From: an uncultured Aquimarina sp.
GTDB taxonomy: Bacteria > Bacteroidota > Bacteroidia > Flavobacteriales > Flavobacteriaceae
Direction: 5' to 3'
DNA: 64,000 nt
Assembly (NCBI GenBank): GCA_947498815.1
Contig: CANMLU010000002.1
Span: forward strand, 1-64,000
The notes under the pieces were generated by a model. The model did not search any database, was not told the origin of the DNA, and worked only from the letters and a program-made list of their open reading frames with translations. The position numbers and the translations under genes are program-made. This document shows, in pieces, positions 45,844 through 54,862 of this stretch (position 1 is its first letter; each line of letters opens with the position of its first letter).

Positions 45844-46674
45844 TTAAAAATCTATGAGTAAAGGATTAGCTTGATTATGATCGAGCATATACTTTGGTAT
45901 TTCAATCTTATTTTTATCGGCGCCGCTATCACTTCTTACCGATCTAATATTATCAAGCCAATGGCCTCTTGAGAACTTTCCTGTTTCTGGGTCAATATCA
46001 ATTTCTACACATGTAAAAGCATAGGTTAGGGGCGTATCTCCTTTAAATTTCACTTCGTTTTCGTTTACTTTCTCAACCGATAGTTTAGTATCTACATTGG
46101 CCACATACTTTTGTATAAGCGGAATATTTATTTGAGCCTCGGTATTATTGTCTTTATAGGTTGAAAGCGAAAACTCTGTACTTGCCAGGATATCTGTGAT
46201 CAAGGCGAGTTTCGTGGCTGGCTTTTCTGAGATTTCTTTGATAAAAATATTCTCGGGATCTCCTTTGATATCATTGGTAACCAGAACATGACCTAATTCC
46301 AAAGGATCGATATAGGTTCTTTGAACGTTTCCGAAAGAAAAAGACATTTTCTTTGAACCTTTTACCGAAGCACTAACGGCAGCAGGATCCAAGCCAAAGG
46401 CTTTTATAAAATTACCCAAAATATCGAATCCAATTTTGAAATCAATCTTTTTGGTCTTTACATTAGACACCTGTGACACCGGTGCAGTTTTGGTGGCAAT
46501 CTCATAGTCAAAACCATCCTTTACCAGGAATTTAAATTCACCAAGATACTTTGGTTTTTGATTATACACTTCGAGCATACACATAGGTTGTATCCTTGCC
46601 TCGGGTATTCTAAGAGGATTTGCATCAAACAAATCTCTTATTTGATCGGTAATATCATTTTTACATATTCTCAT
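45844..46674 (-). CDS. Bacterial gasdermin-like pore-forming protein
   Basis: The 276-residue protein resembles bacterial gasdermins, by pattern memory, over its whole length. It has RIQPMCML after the first helix, KTKKIDFKIGFDILGNFIKA (74-93), KKMSFSFGNVQ (108-118), IFIKEIS, KLALITDILASTEFSLSTY and INIPLIQKYV, then GDTPLTYAFTCVEI. The start at 46674 is chosen because it gives MRIC, placing Cys4 where bacterial gasdermins are palmitoylated; an upstream GTG at 46683 is less likely. After about residue 240 the C-terminal tail (IRSVRSDSGADKNK, then a hydrophobic end) could be the autoinhibitory plug, with Arg or Lys cleavage sites before it. It overlaps the caspase gene by 14 bases. Confidence 0.8.
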   Translation of the reverse strand: MRICKNDITDQIRDLFDANPLRIPEARIQPMCMLEVYNQKPKYLGEFKFLVKDGFDYEIATKTAPVSQVSNVKTKKIDFKIGFDILGNFIKAFGLDPAAVSASVKGSKKMSFSFGNVQRTYIDPLELGHVLVTNDIKGDPENIFIKEISEKPATKLALITDILASTEFSLSTYKDNNTEAQINIPLIQKYVANVDTKLSVEKVNENEVKFKGDTPLTYAFTCVEIDIDPETGKFSRGHWLDNIRSVRSDSGADKNKIEIPKYMLDHNQANPLLIDF

Positions 46675-49558
46675 GAGGTACACATTCTAATTGATTAATT
46701 GCTTCTAAAAACTTCCCTGCAACTTTGGCAAACCCTTTATCATTGGGATGAATCTCATCATACCACTCATTTTTATTTACCAAAGTTCGCATATCTAGAT
46801 ACGTAGCATTTTTATGTTTTTGAGCTACCTCTATTAGTAATTCATTAAACCCATCAATGAGATATCGAATTACATTGGTTCTATCTTCTAATCTTTTTAT
46901 TCCCTTTTCAATTAAATATTTATTAACCCAGCCGTTCTTGATTATTTTTGCGTTATGATCGGCAAGAACATAATCATAGCCATGCACGAATACCTGTTCT
47001 ACGCAATCAAATTCATGTATCCGATTAAAAAAGTAATTGTAATCGGCGCTAAGTGCCTTCATCTTTTTATCATATACATCATTGAGGTAAGATTTTGGTG
47101 GTAAAGCAGGTTCGACACCACTTTTAATAATATCCACTATAGCCGGGCCAATAATATCATTACCACCACCACTTATAAGTACATACTTGGGTTGCTCTTT
47201 TTTTATTTCCTTAATAAGCTGCCCACTATTTCTATAATTCTGCAGTTCGTCTCCTGCCGCTGCAAGACTTCGTAAAGGATACCTTTCCATAACATAATCC
47301 AAGGTGTCTTTGACGAGGAAAGGAAATAGAAACCAAGAATCTCCTTCGGCAACAATAACCGGTAGTCGCGGAAAAAGTTTTTTAGATTTTTTAAATATGC
47401 GGCACCTACGTTTGTCATCCAAATAGTTGCCCAACTTGATTTTAAGCTTCATTAGGCTTTTGGCATTAATTTCTGGATCTCCTTTTATATTATTGGGTGT
47501 ATTTACAAATTCGTTAGATAAACCATTTTGAGTTTGTTGTGTATATAAAAAATTAATAAATGGCGCTACCACTTCGTTGTTGCTATACCAATCCCAATGC
47601 TCCAATACGTCTTTGCCAAGAATATTATGTGTGGGGTTTATGAGGTTCAGATTTGTGGTATATACATCCCATTTGGCTTTTCCGGGACGAATATTGGAAA
47701 TATGTCCCGATCCCATTAAGTTACCCATATGAGTCATTGGTGGGGGCAAGGCTGGCTGATTCATATCCGGAATAGAGGTTGACAAATCTTCGTGACTATT
47801 TACTATAAACTTGTAATACAACCAATCTTGTTTCCAGTTATATATTTCTTTATATCGATCCAAGAACCAACCTGCAGAAGGAGCGTCTCGATGTTCATAA
47901 AACATCACAGACTCACCTGGTTTCAGCTTTTTGGTCATATGATCCAAAGGATCAGAAGAGATAGATATATCCGAACTCAATACCAGTGCTGTAACGAAAA
48001 TTTCTTCTTTAGATGGATTAGAAATTTTAACCTGGTAGGTTTGGTAAAGCTCTCCATTTTGAGTGTATTGACCTTGTATAGGAATAAGATCATGGCTTGA
48101 GTTTGTGACATCTATCCATCGTGGATCATCACCAATCCTAGCTTCGACTTTAATTGGAATTTTTGTAAAGCCGCTATCCGGATTTTCAAGGGTATTGTAA
48201 TAATTCCATTTTATCAACGCTTCTAATTGATAGGTAAGCATTTTTTTTATACTACCCTCAGCAATATCCAAAAGATCGATTTGCAGTGCCAATGGCGTAT
48301 ATGGCTGATCGGGCAAGCTTATAGATACAGTTTGATTAAATATGGTAACAAAAAAAGAAGCCTTTGGTGCCTTAACTATTGTAGTATTTGGTATGGTATT
48401 GATAATTGACTTAATTAGGTTTTCGGCTTTAGTATCCTTGTCAAGATTAAGGATGTAAATATCCAAGGGCTTATAAATTGTCTCTGTAGAAACTTTGTAT
48501 GATTTGTTATAATCAAGGGATGTCCCAATTTCTATAGGATCCAGAATTAAAGAATCTTCAAGATTTACTTGGGTCACATTCGAAATAATCGTAGCACCAT
48601 CATCCAAGTGAATTATTATTTTATCACCTTGTTTGATACCAAATAATTGTCCTTTATTGTAATACCAACCCTTTTTATTGTTGTAAAAAATCTGTCCTTG
48701 ATCGTCCAAATTTTGCTCTGGATAAAGACCCAACCATGAAGAATAATGATCAATCTTACCTTCGCCTTGTACACTTATTGTTGGAGTTTGCTTTTTATTG
48801 GTAACGTCTTTAAGACTGATTTTAGCCCATTTTGCAATATCAAGATAGTTGATCTTGCTATCCTTCGCATTAAGAAGTTGCAATAAATACCGTGTAAAAA
48901 CCCCACCGTTTGAATCTTCCCATGAAGACTCAGATGATTGGCAGGCAGATATATTTACAGAGTTTTTATAGGACAATATAGATGCTAATCTTTGAGAAGA
49001 GATACTGTCTTCATCTATTTCTTTAGAAAACACAAAATTTTCATATGCTCTTGCAGGAAATACCTTGCTCATTTTTCGCTGTCTCGAATCATCATTGGTA
49101 TCATTAACTGCTCTTACAATATCTCCAGAATGACAACAATCAAAAACTGATACCAGGTGTGGATGATGCTTAAATTTTGAAAATAAATACCGAATTTCCT
49201 TGTTAGCCAAAAGGTAATCTTCGTCTTCCGAATTTTGTTCATGATAACAAACCAGGCATTCAATTAGACCGGTATATGCATCACTAAATCTACCTGAAGC
49301 TTCTTCTTGAGCACCATGGCCACTATAATATAATAATACAACATCATCATCTGTAGCGGTATCTGAAATAGAAGTTATTGCTTTTACAATATTTATTTTT
49401 GAAGCATCCTTATTGGTTAGTTTCTTAATGGAAATCGTGGTATGACCTTTAGGAAGAGAATTGAGATATCCCTCAATTTTATGTACATCATTTACACATT
49501 GCTGTAATGGACTTAACTCATATTCATTTATTCCGATAAGTATTGCATGTAAATTCAT
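46661..49558 (-). CDS. Caspase-like peptidase fused to an SGNH/GDSL hydrolase
   Basis: This is the first gene of the gasdermin operon, 965 residues. Residues 1-280 form a C14 caspase/metacaspase-like domain: HAILIGINEYE, YYSGHGAQEEA with His81, and VFDCCHSGD with catalytic Cys142. A beta-rich middle (about 290-690) includes a DUF4384-like sandwich (YQVKISNPSKEEIFVTAL). The C-terminal 240 residues are an SGNH hydrolase with GDSW (Ser741), AAGDEL, GGGNDI and DEIHPND (Asp934, His937), a complete catalytic set. The ATG at 49558 is preferred over an upstream TTG. There is no signal peptide. It presumably cuts the gasdermin, and the SGNH part may be a lipase or deacylase. Confidence 0.9.
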   Translation of the reverse strand: MNLHAILIGINEYELSPLQQCVNDVHKIEGYLNSLPKGHTTISIKKLTNKDASKINIVKAITSISDTATDDDVVLLYYSGHGAQEEASGRFSDAYTGLIECLVCYHEQNSEDEDYLLANKEIRYLFSKFKHHPHLVSVFDCCHSGDIVRAVNDTNDDSRQRKMSKVFPARAYENFVFSKEIDEDSISSQRLASILSYKNSVNISACQSSESSWEDSNGGVFTRYLLQLLNAKDSKINYLDIAKWAKISLKDVTNKKQTPTISVQGEGKIDHYSSWLGLYPEQNLDDQGQIFYNNKKGWYYNKGQLFGIKQGDKIIIHLDDGATIISNVTQVNLEDSLILDPIEIGTSLDYNKSYKVSTETIYKPLDIYILNLDKDTKAENLIKSIINTIPNTTIVKAPKASFFVTIFNQTVSISLPDQPYTPLALQIDLLDIAEGSIKKMLTYQLEALIKWNYYNTLENPDSGFTKIPIKVEARIGDDPRWIDVTNSSHDLIPIQGQYTQNGELYQTYQVKISNPSKEEIFVTALVLSSDISISSDPLDHMTKKLKPGESVMFYEHRDAPSAGWFLDRYKEIYNWKQDWLYYKFIVNSHEDLSTSIPDMNQPALPPPMTHMGNLMGSGHISNIRPGKAKWDVYTTNLNLINPTHNILGKDVLEHWDWYSNNEVVAPFINFLYTQQTQNGLSNEFVNTPNNIKGDPEINAKSLMKLKIKLGNYLDDKRRCRIFKKSKKLFPRLPVIVAEGDSWFLFPFLVKDTLDYVMERYPLRSLAAAGDELQNYRNSGQLIKEIKKEQPKYVLISGGGNDIIGPAIVDIIKSGVEPALPPKSYLNDVYDKKMKALSADYNYFFNRIHEFDCVEQVFVHGYDYVLADHNAKIIKNGWVNKYLIEKGIKRLEDRTNVIRYLIDGFNELLIEVAQKHKNATYLDMRTLVNKNEWYDEIHPNDKGFAKVAGKFLEAINQLECVPHENM

Positions 49559-50034
49559 AATTGTGTATTCCTTTAAATTTATAAATAAGAACAACCGCAA
49601 TTAAGAAGTCCATAACTGTGAATACGCTATTAATACATTGCAAATGAAATATAGTGGGGTATATAAATATAATTTTTTATTGTTTTAAATCCAAATTGTA
49701 ACTACTCTGATATTTAATTATTTATGGATTCATAAACAGTTATAAAATTAATTCTTTTTGTGCTATTTATGAATAGAAATAGCCCCATAATTTGCAGGGT
49801 AAATACCCCTTTTGTCTTATTCATTATTTGAATGAGAATAATTGGTAAATATGTCAATCATTAAAAATAAATTAGTGTCGCCTCCAAAACATTAATTCTT
49901 AACTTTAAAGAGTCAATTATCGGATTATTTGTTTTTTTATCGAAAAATCCTGCAATAGAACATCGCTATTTTATAATAAATAAGATGTTTTTTTAGTACA
50001 TTTAACTAACCAAAATTATATAGCAATATCAATT
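49559..50034. other. Divergent upstream region of the gasdermin operon
   Basis: A 476-bp A+T-rich stretch without a gene. It must hold the promoters for the gasdermin operon (minus strand) and the M48 protease gene (plus strand). No clear TAnnTTTG box or operator was found for the operon on the minus strand, so its promoter is unassigned. Confidence 0.5.
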
Positions 50035-50853
50035 ATGAAAATTAGAAAACTTTTAGCCTGGGGTACAGTTATATTATGTATTTCATGCGCTACAAATCCT
50101 TTTACAGGTAAGCAAACCTTGGCATTAGTGCCAAATTCGCAGATATTACCTATGGCTTTCCAACAGTATAATCAATTCTTAGGAGAGAATAAAGTAGTAA
50201 AAGGAACTTCGGATGCTGAAATGATCACAAGAGTTGGGCAAAAAATATCTAGAGCTTCAGAACGTTGGTTGACTGCCAATGGTTATTCAGGGTATCTTAA
50301 AGATTATAAGTGGGAGTACAATTTGGTAGAAGACAAAACAGTTAATGCTTGGTGTATGCCAGGTGGTAAGATTGTATTTTATACTGGTATATTACCAATA
50401 GCCAAAACCGAAACTGGTATAGCGGCCGTTATGGGTCATGAAGTGGCGCACGCCTTGGCTAATCATGGACAACAACGAATGAGTGCTGCTCAGCTTCAAC
50501 AAGTAGCAGGTGTTGCAACATCAGTTGCAGTAAGTGGCCAAAATGAAAAAACACAACAAATTGTTGGTACTGCTTTTGGGCTTGGTAGTCAATTTGGAGT
50601 TATGTTACCTTTCAGCCGTAGTCATGAAACAGAAGCCGACCGTATTGGTCTACAACTTATGGCAATTGCTGGATATAATCCGGATGAAGCGGCAAATTTA
50701 TGGCGACGCATGAAAGCGAATAGTGGAGGGCAAGCTCCGCCAGAATTTATGAGTACACACCCATCTAGTGATACACGTATCAATAACCTTACAGCATGGG
50801 CTCCTGCGGCAAAAGCTGAAGCTAGAAAATTTGGAGTAACATCCTTTAAATAA
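50035..50853 (+). CDS. M48 family zinc metalloprotease lipoprotein
   Basis: The N-terminal lipoprotein signal (lipidated Cys18, ISCATNPFTGK) is followed by an M48 catalytic domain. The zinc motif HEVAH is at 135-139, with the third ligand Glu in HETEADRIG. Its 272 residues resemble LoiP/YggG-type or BepA-like outer-membrane quality-control proteases, but it has no TPR domain, so it is closer to LoiP. It probably degrades misassembled outer-membrane or periplasmic proteins. It is monocistronic, followed by a strong terminator. Confidence 0.9.
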   Translation: MKIRKLLAWGTVILCISCATNPFTGKQTLALVPNSQILPMAFQQYNQFLGENKVVKGTSDAEMITRVGQKISRASERWLTANGYSGYLKDYKWEYNLVEDKTVNAWCMPGGKIVFYTGILPIAKTETGIAAVMGHEVAHALANHGQQRMSAAQLQQVAGVATSVAVSGQNEKTQQIVGTAFGLGSQFGVMLPFSRSHETEADRIGLQLMAIAGYNPDEAANLWRRMKANSGGQAPPEFMSTHPSSDTRINNLTAWAPAAKAEARKFGVTSFK

Positions 50854-50895
50854 TTTGTAAAGTTTATAATCTTAAAAAGATTATACTTACTTTAG

Positions 50896-50929
50896 AAGCT
50901 GTTCTGAAAAAATCAGAACAGCTTTTTTA
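50896..50929 (+). terminator. Intrinsic terminator after the M48 protease gene
   Basis: AAGCTGTTCTGA and TCAGAACAGCTT form a 12-bp perfect stem around AAAAA and are followed by a T-run. Confidence 0.9.
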
Positions 50930-50957
50930 TTTAGTTTGATTAGCTAGTACACACAAT

Positions 50958-52280
50958 ATGAGAAAAATATTACCTAAAGGGCACAAGAAACTACTAAATG
51001 CCTGGGCATTTTATGATTGGGCCAACTCTGTTTACAACCTTACGATTTCTTCAGCCATTTTCCCGATATTTTGGGGAGCACTTACAATTGTAAGAGATGA
51101 TCAGGATACTATAATCAATGATACGGTTCAATTTTTAGGGTTCGATTTTAATAATGATTCTCTAATTAGTTATGTTACAGCACTTGCTTTTTTAACAGTT
51201 TCTATAATTAGCCCACTGCTTTCGGGTATTGCAGATTACGTAGGAAACAAGAAAAACTTTTTAAAATTCTTTTGTTACCTCGGTGCAGTATCCTGTATTG
51301 GTCTGTATTGGTTCTCTTTAGAACATCTTTGGTTCGGGTTATTGTGCTATTTCCTGGCGTTGATAGGTTTCTGGGCTAGTTTGGTATTCTATAATTCATA
51401 CCTTCCAGATATTGCATTTCCCGAACAACAAGACGCTATCAGTGCAAAAGGATACTCTTTGGGGTATATTGGAAGTGTGATTCTTTTGATTATTAATCTG
51501 GTAATGATTTTAAAATTTGAGTGGTTTGGTTTTGAAGATGAAGGAACCCCAACACGACTTTCTTTTGTAATGGTAGGCGTATGGTGGATTGTATTTAGCC
51601 AATATACGTATTACTATTTGCCCAAAGGAAACAAGAAAGACGTGCTTACCAAAGCTGTAGTTTTTAATGGTTTTAAAGAATTAAAAATGATATGGAAAGC
51701 GCTTCAAAGTGATCTGCGTCTGCGAAGATATCTTAGCGCCTTCTTCGTGTATAGTATGGCCGTACAAACCATTATGCTTATTGCAACATATTTTGGGATT
51801 GAAGAACTAGACTGGGGTGATCAAAATCCTACTACTGGGCTTATTATTAGCATCTTATTGATTCAATTGGTGGCCGTGGGTGGTGCCTATTTTACTTCAA
51901 AGGCTTCTTCCAAATTTGGTAACATTAAAACACTTATAACCATTAATTTTATATGGATTGGGTTGTGTATTTATGCCTATACGATCACAACTCCGTTTCA
52001 ATTTTATATTGCTGCGGCCATTGTTGGGATGGTAATGGGAGGAATACAAGCCCTTTCAAGATCTACATACTCAAAATTTTTACCAGAAAATGCTGTTGAT
52101 ACTGCTTCTTATTTCAGCTTTTATGATGTTTCAGAAAAAATCGGGATCGTAATTGGTATGTTTTCCTACGGAATTATAGCGCAACTAACCGGAAGTGTAC
52201 GGTATTCAATTCTATTTTTAATATTGTTTTTTATAGTCGGCCTTTTTCTATTATTTAGAGTACCTAGAACAAATTCTTAA
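50958..52280 (+). CDS. UMF1 family MFS transporter (Atg22-like)
   Basis: The 440-residue protein has 12 predicted spans and the family N-terminus NAWAFYDWANSVYNL. Further conserved parts are GIADYVGNKKNFL and GGIQALSRSTYSKFLPENA, as in UMF1/Atg22-type major facilitators. The substrate is unknown; yeast Atg22 exports amino acids from the vacuole. It sits between two terminator-bounded units and appears to be transcribed alone. Confidence 0.88.
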   Translation: MRKILPKGHKKLLNAWAFYDWANSVYNLTISSAIFPIFWGALTIVRDDQDTIINDTVQFLGFDFNNDSLISYVTALAFLTVSIISPLLSGIADYVGNKKNFLKFFCYLGAVSCIGLYWFSLEHLWFGLLCYFLALIGFWASLVFYNSYLPDIAFPEQQDAISAKGYSLGYIGSVILLIINLVMILKFEWFGFEDEGTPTRLSFVMVGVWWIVFSQYTYYYLPKGNKKDVLTKAVVFNGFKELKMIWKALQSDLRLRRYLSAFFVYSMAVQTIMLIATYFGIEELDWGDQNPTTGLIISILLIQLVAVGGAYFTSKASSKFGNIKTLITINFIWIGLCIYAYTITTPFQFYIAAAIVGMVMGGIQALSRSTYSKFLPENAVDTASYFSFYDVSEKIGIVIGMFSYGIIAQLTGSVRYSILFLILFFIVGLFLLFRVPRTNS

Positions 52281-52458
52281 AGAAATATTAATAAAATGCT
52301 AAATAAGGGAGTCTAGTGTAATTTCAACCCATAATTTTGGTACTTTATCTAAATTAGATAACATAATTTTTGATATTTGAAAATATCATTTTGAAATATA
52401 ATAATATTGGAAACGTTATCGTTATTAGCTATTTTTATAAAATAAAAAACTAACTACA

Positions 52459-52938
52459 ATGAAAAAACTTATGTTAATGCTAGTGGTCATAGTACTAGCT
52501 TCATGCAATGCTCCTCAAAAGACGGTTATTGCTGCAAAGAAAACCTTAAAAGGGGAATGGTCTCTAGATAACATTTCTTATGATCGATCGGGTATTTTTG
52601 ATGTAAACCTTTATAATGATGCATCTGCAGAATGTTTTACTGGTAGTATGTGGAAATTTATTCCAAACAATAATACTGGTAAATATGAAGTAAATCAGAG
52701 TAGTTGTACATCTACAGGGGCAAGAAATTTTAGATTTACTATTCCGAAACCAGAGGCAGACGGAATATACTATTTCATGTTTAAACCTATCAACGAAAAG
52801 AAGAAAAGCACCAATAATAATGCAGGTTACAGAATGGCATTACAACATCTTGATGATGCAACAATGACTTGGGCAATGACCGTAAGTCTGGAAGGCAAGC
52901 CATTTGTGATTACAATGAATTTTAATAAAATACAATAA
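52459..52938 (+). CDS. Lipocalin-like lipoprotein
   Basis: A signal peptide with lipidated Cys16 (VLASCNAPQ) is followed by a small beta-barrel: KGEWSLDNISYDR, GSMWKFIPNNNTGKYEV and WAMTVSLEGKPFVITMNF. These strands and the Trp in the first strand fit a lipocalin-like fold. It is 14 bases upstream of an OmpA-type lipoprotein gene, with which it is probably co-transcribed as an outer-membrane pair. Upstream lies GAAACGTTATCG (52410). Ligand unknown. Confidence 0.75.
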   Translation: MKKLMLMLVVIVLASCNAPQKTVIAAKKTLKGEWSLDNISYDRSGIFDVNLYNDASAECFTGSMWKFIPNNNTGKYEVNQSSCTSTGARNFRFTIPKPEADGIYYFMFKPINEKKKSTNNNAGYRMALQHLDDATMTWAMTVSLEGKPFVITMNFNKIQ

Positions 52939-52952
52939 CTCAAATCTATAAA

Positions 52953-53648
52953 ATGATGAAAACAAATCTTAATAAAATAGTGGTAGCTCTAATTGCGGTG
53001 GCACTTCTTACTAGCTGTGAAGCTGTTCAAAACGCAAATAACACACAAAAAGGAGCTGTAATAGGAACGGCCGGTGGAGCCATCCTTGGAGGAATAATAG
53101 GTAATAATGTAGGGAAAAGAAACTCTGCACTTGGTGCCGTTATTGGTGGTGTAGTTGGTGGTGTTGCTGGTGGTGTTATCGGTAAACAAATGGATAAGCA
53201 AGCTCAAAAAATCGAATCCGAAATCCCTGGAGCCGAAGTAACAAGAGTTGGTGAAGGTATTGATGTAGTTTTTGATGAGAATAGTGGAGTGTATTTTGAA
53301 ACTAACAAATCTGCTATTAACGCAAAATCAAAAACTAATCTTAATAAATTGGTAGGTATCTTTAAAGAATATCCTGATACTAATATTATTGTCGAGGGCC
53401 ATACCGATAGTAGTGGTGATGATAGTTATAATATGACTTTGTCTCAGAAAAGAGCCAATGCTGTTACTGATTATTTAGTATCTCAAGGAATAAGCAAGAG
53501 TCGTCTTACTACCTATGCACACGGAGAAACACTACCAAAGTACGATAATGCTACTCCAGAAGGAAGAGCAAAAAACAGAAGAGTAGAGCTTGGAATCGTT
53601 GCAAACGAAAAAATGAAACAAGATGCTCAAAAGCAAGTGAAACAATAG
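52953..53648 (+). CDS. OmpA-family lipoprotein with glycine-zipper region
   Basis: The signal ends at lipidated Cys22 (VALLTSC). Residues about 34-85 are a glycine-zipper segment rich in GGxxGG, which may span or contact a membrane. Residues 105-220 are an OmpA-like peptidoglycan-binding domain with VEGHTDSSGDDSYNMTLSQK and AHGETLPKYDNATPEGRAKN, including the Asp and Arg that bind the peptide stem. It therefore tethers the outer membrane to the cell wall. A start one codon later (52956) is equally possible. Confidence 0.9.
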   Translation: MMKTNLNKIVVALIAVALLTSCEAVQNANNTQKGAVIGTAGGAILGGIIGNNVGKRNSALGAVIGGVVGGVAGGVIGKQMDKQAQKIESEIPGAEVTRVGEGIDVVFDENSGVYFETNKSAINAKSKTNLNKLVGIFKEYPDTNIIVEGHTDSSGDDSYNMTLSQKRANAVTDYLVSQGISKSRLTTYAHGETLPKYDNATPEGRAKNRRVELGIVANEKMKQDAQKQVKQ

Positions 53649-53670
53649 TATCCTTGTAATAAAATCTCAA

Positions 53671-53700
53671 AAATCCTGACTAATTAGTCAGGATTTTTTT
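53671..53700 (+). terminator. Intrinsic terminator between the OmpA gene and the PKS cluster
   Basis: AAATCCTGACTAATTAGTCAGGATTTTTTT forms a perfect stem AATCCTGACTAA/TTAGTCAGGATT with a T-run. It isolates the biosynthetic cluster that follows. Confidence 0.92.
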
Positions 53701-53728
53701 GTGCTTAAAATTTATGTATCTTCATGTA

Positions 53729-54862
53729 ATGAATACTCATTCACACATACTAATCATTGGGGGAGGATTAGCAGGATTAATCAGTGCAATTCATTTAGCG
53801 CAAAAGGGAATGCAAGTAACTCTTATAGAAAAAGATAGCTATCCAAAACATAAAGTATGTGGTGAGTATATTTCTAATGAAGTCCTTCCGTATTTTGAGT
53901 ATTTGAGTTTAGACATCGCCTCATTATTACCCGTTAAGATTTCAAAATTCAGTATAAGTACCCAAAATGGCCATGTAATTAATAGCGCTTTACCATTGGG
54001 AGGCTTTGGGGTTAGTAGATATACCTTAGATCATTACCTCTGGAAACAAGCTAAAGCAGCTGGAGTTCATTTAATTAATGATCTAGTAGTCGATATACAA
54101 TACAAAAAACACTCGTTTATTGTTACTACACAGCAAAATAGAATATTTACCTCCAATTATGCTATTGGTGCATATGGCAAACGTTCGGTATTGGATAAAA
54201 CACTTTCAAGAAATTTTGGCCATAAAAAATCCCCCTGGTTAGCCATAAAAATGCACTACGAAGCTCCTTTTGATAGTCATACAGTGGCGTTGCACAATTT
54301 CGAAGGAGGATATTGTGGTCTTTCCATGGTCGAAAACAACAAGATCAATGCATGTTATCTGGTTCATTACGATAGTTTTAAAAGATATAAAGACATTGAT
54401 GTTTTTCAAAAAGAAATACTATATAAAAACCCTTACTTAAATGAGTTTTTTAAAAATGCTAAACCATTATTTGATCAACCTTTAACCATAAGCCAGATCA
54501 ATTTTGAAAAAAAGAAACCTATAGAAAATCATATTTTTATGATGGGGGATGCTGCTGGGTTAATTCATCCTTTATGTGGTAATGGTATGGCAATGGCAAT
54601 ACAGAGTGCACAAATATTAAGTGTATTATTGATTAATAATCATATGGGTGTTACCAATTTTTCTAGAGAAGAAATCGAAAAAAAGTACCTAAAGCAATGG
54701 GTGGCAACATTTTCCAAAAGGCTATATTCTGGTCGTGTATTGCAAAAAGTATTGCTTAATAATAGGTTGCAAAAGGTATCTTACAAATTTGCAAATGCTA
54801 TACCCGCAATAGTACCAAAGATTATTAAACAAACTCACGGAGAACCAATTATAGTATGTTAA
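53729..54862 (+). CDS. FAD-dependent oxidoreductase of the type III PKS cluster
   Basis: The N-terminal Rossmann motif is LIIGGGLAGLISA (GGGLAG at 11-16), and the second FAD motif FMMGDAAGLIHPLCGNGMA lies in the middle. These place it in the geranylgeranyl reductase/UbiH-like monooxygenase group. It probably hydroxylates or reduces the aromatic or acyl product of the cluster. An ATG at 53729 is chosen; upstream starts at 53714 and a TTG at 53699 overlap the terminator. Its stop overlaps the methyltransferase start by 7 bases. A hydroxylase and methyltransferase next to a type III PKS parallels phenolic-lipid quinone clusters. Confidence 0.88.
   Translation: MNTHSHILIIGGGLAGLISAIHLAQKGMQVTLIEKDSYPKHKVCGEYISNEVLPYFEYLSLDIASLLPVKISKFSISTQNGHVINSALPLGGFGVSRYTLDHYLWKQAKAAGVHLINDLVVDIQYKKHSFIVTTQQNRIFTSNYAIGAYGKRSVLDKTLSRNFGHKKSPWLAIKMHYEAPFDSHTVALHNFEGGYCGLSMVENNKINACYLVHYDSFKRYKDIDVFQKEILYKNPYLNEFFKNAKPLFDQPLTISQINFEKKKPIENHIFMMGDAAGLIHPLCGNGMAMAIQSAQILSVLLINNHMGVTNFSREEIEKKYLKQWVATFSKRLYSGRVLQKVLLNNRLQKVSYKFANAIPAIVPKIIKQTHGEPIIVC

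Noticed and set aside
46675-46683. GTG start adding three residues to the gasdermin-like protein
   Set aside because: The ATG at 46674 gives a Cys4 N-terminus that matches bacterial gasdermins and needs no rare start codon.
49559-49600. TTG start extending the caspase-SGNH protein by 14 residues
   Set aside because: The conserved caspase strand begins right after the ATG at 49558; the extension adds nothing recognisable.
53699-53728. TTG start for the FAD oxidoreductase
   Set aside because: It lies in the T-run of a strong terminator; the ATG at 53729 sits directly before the FAD-binding strand.
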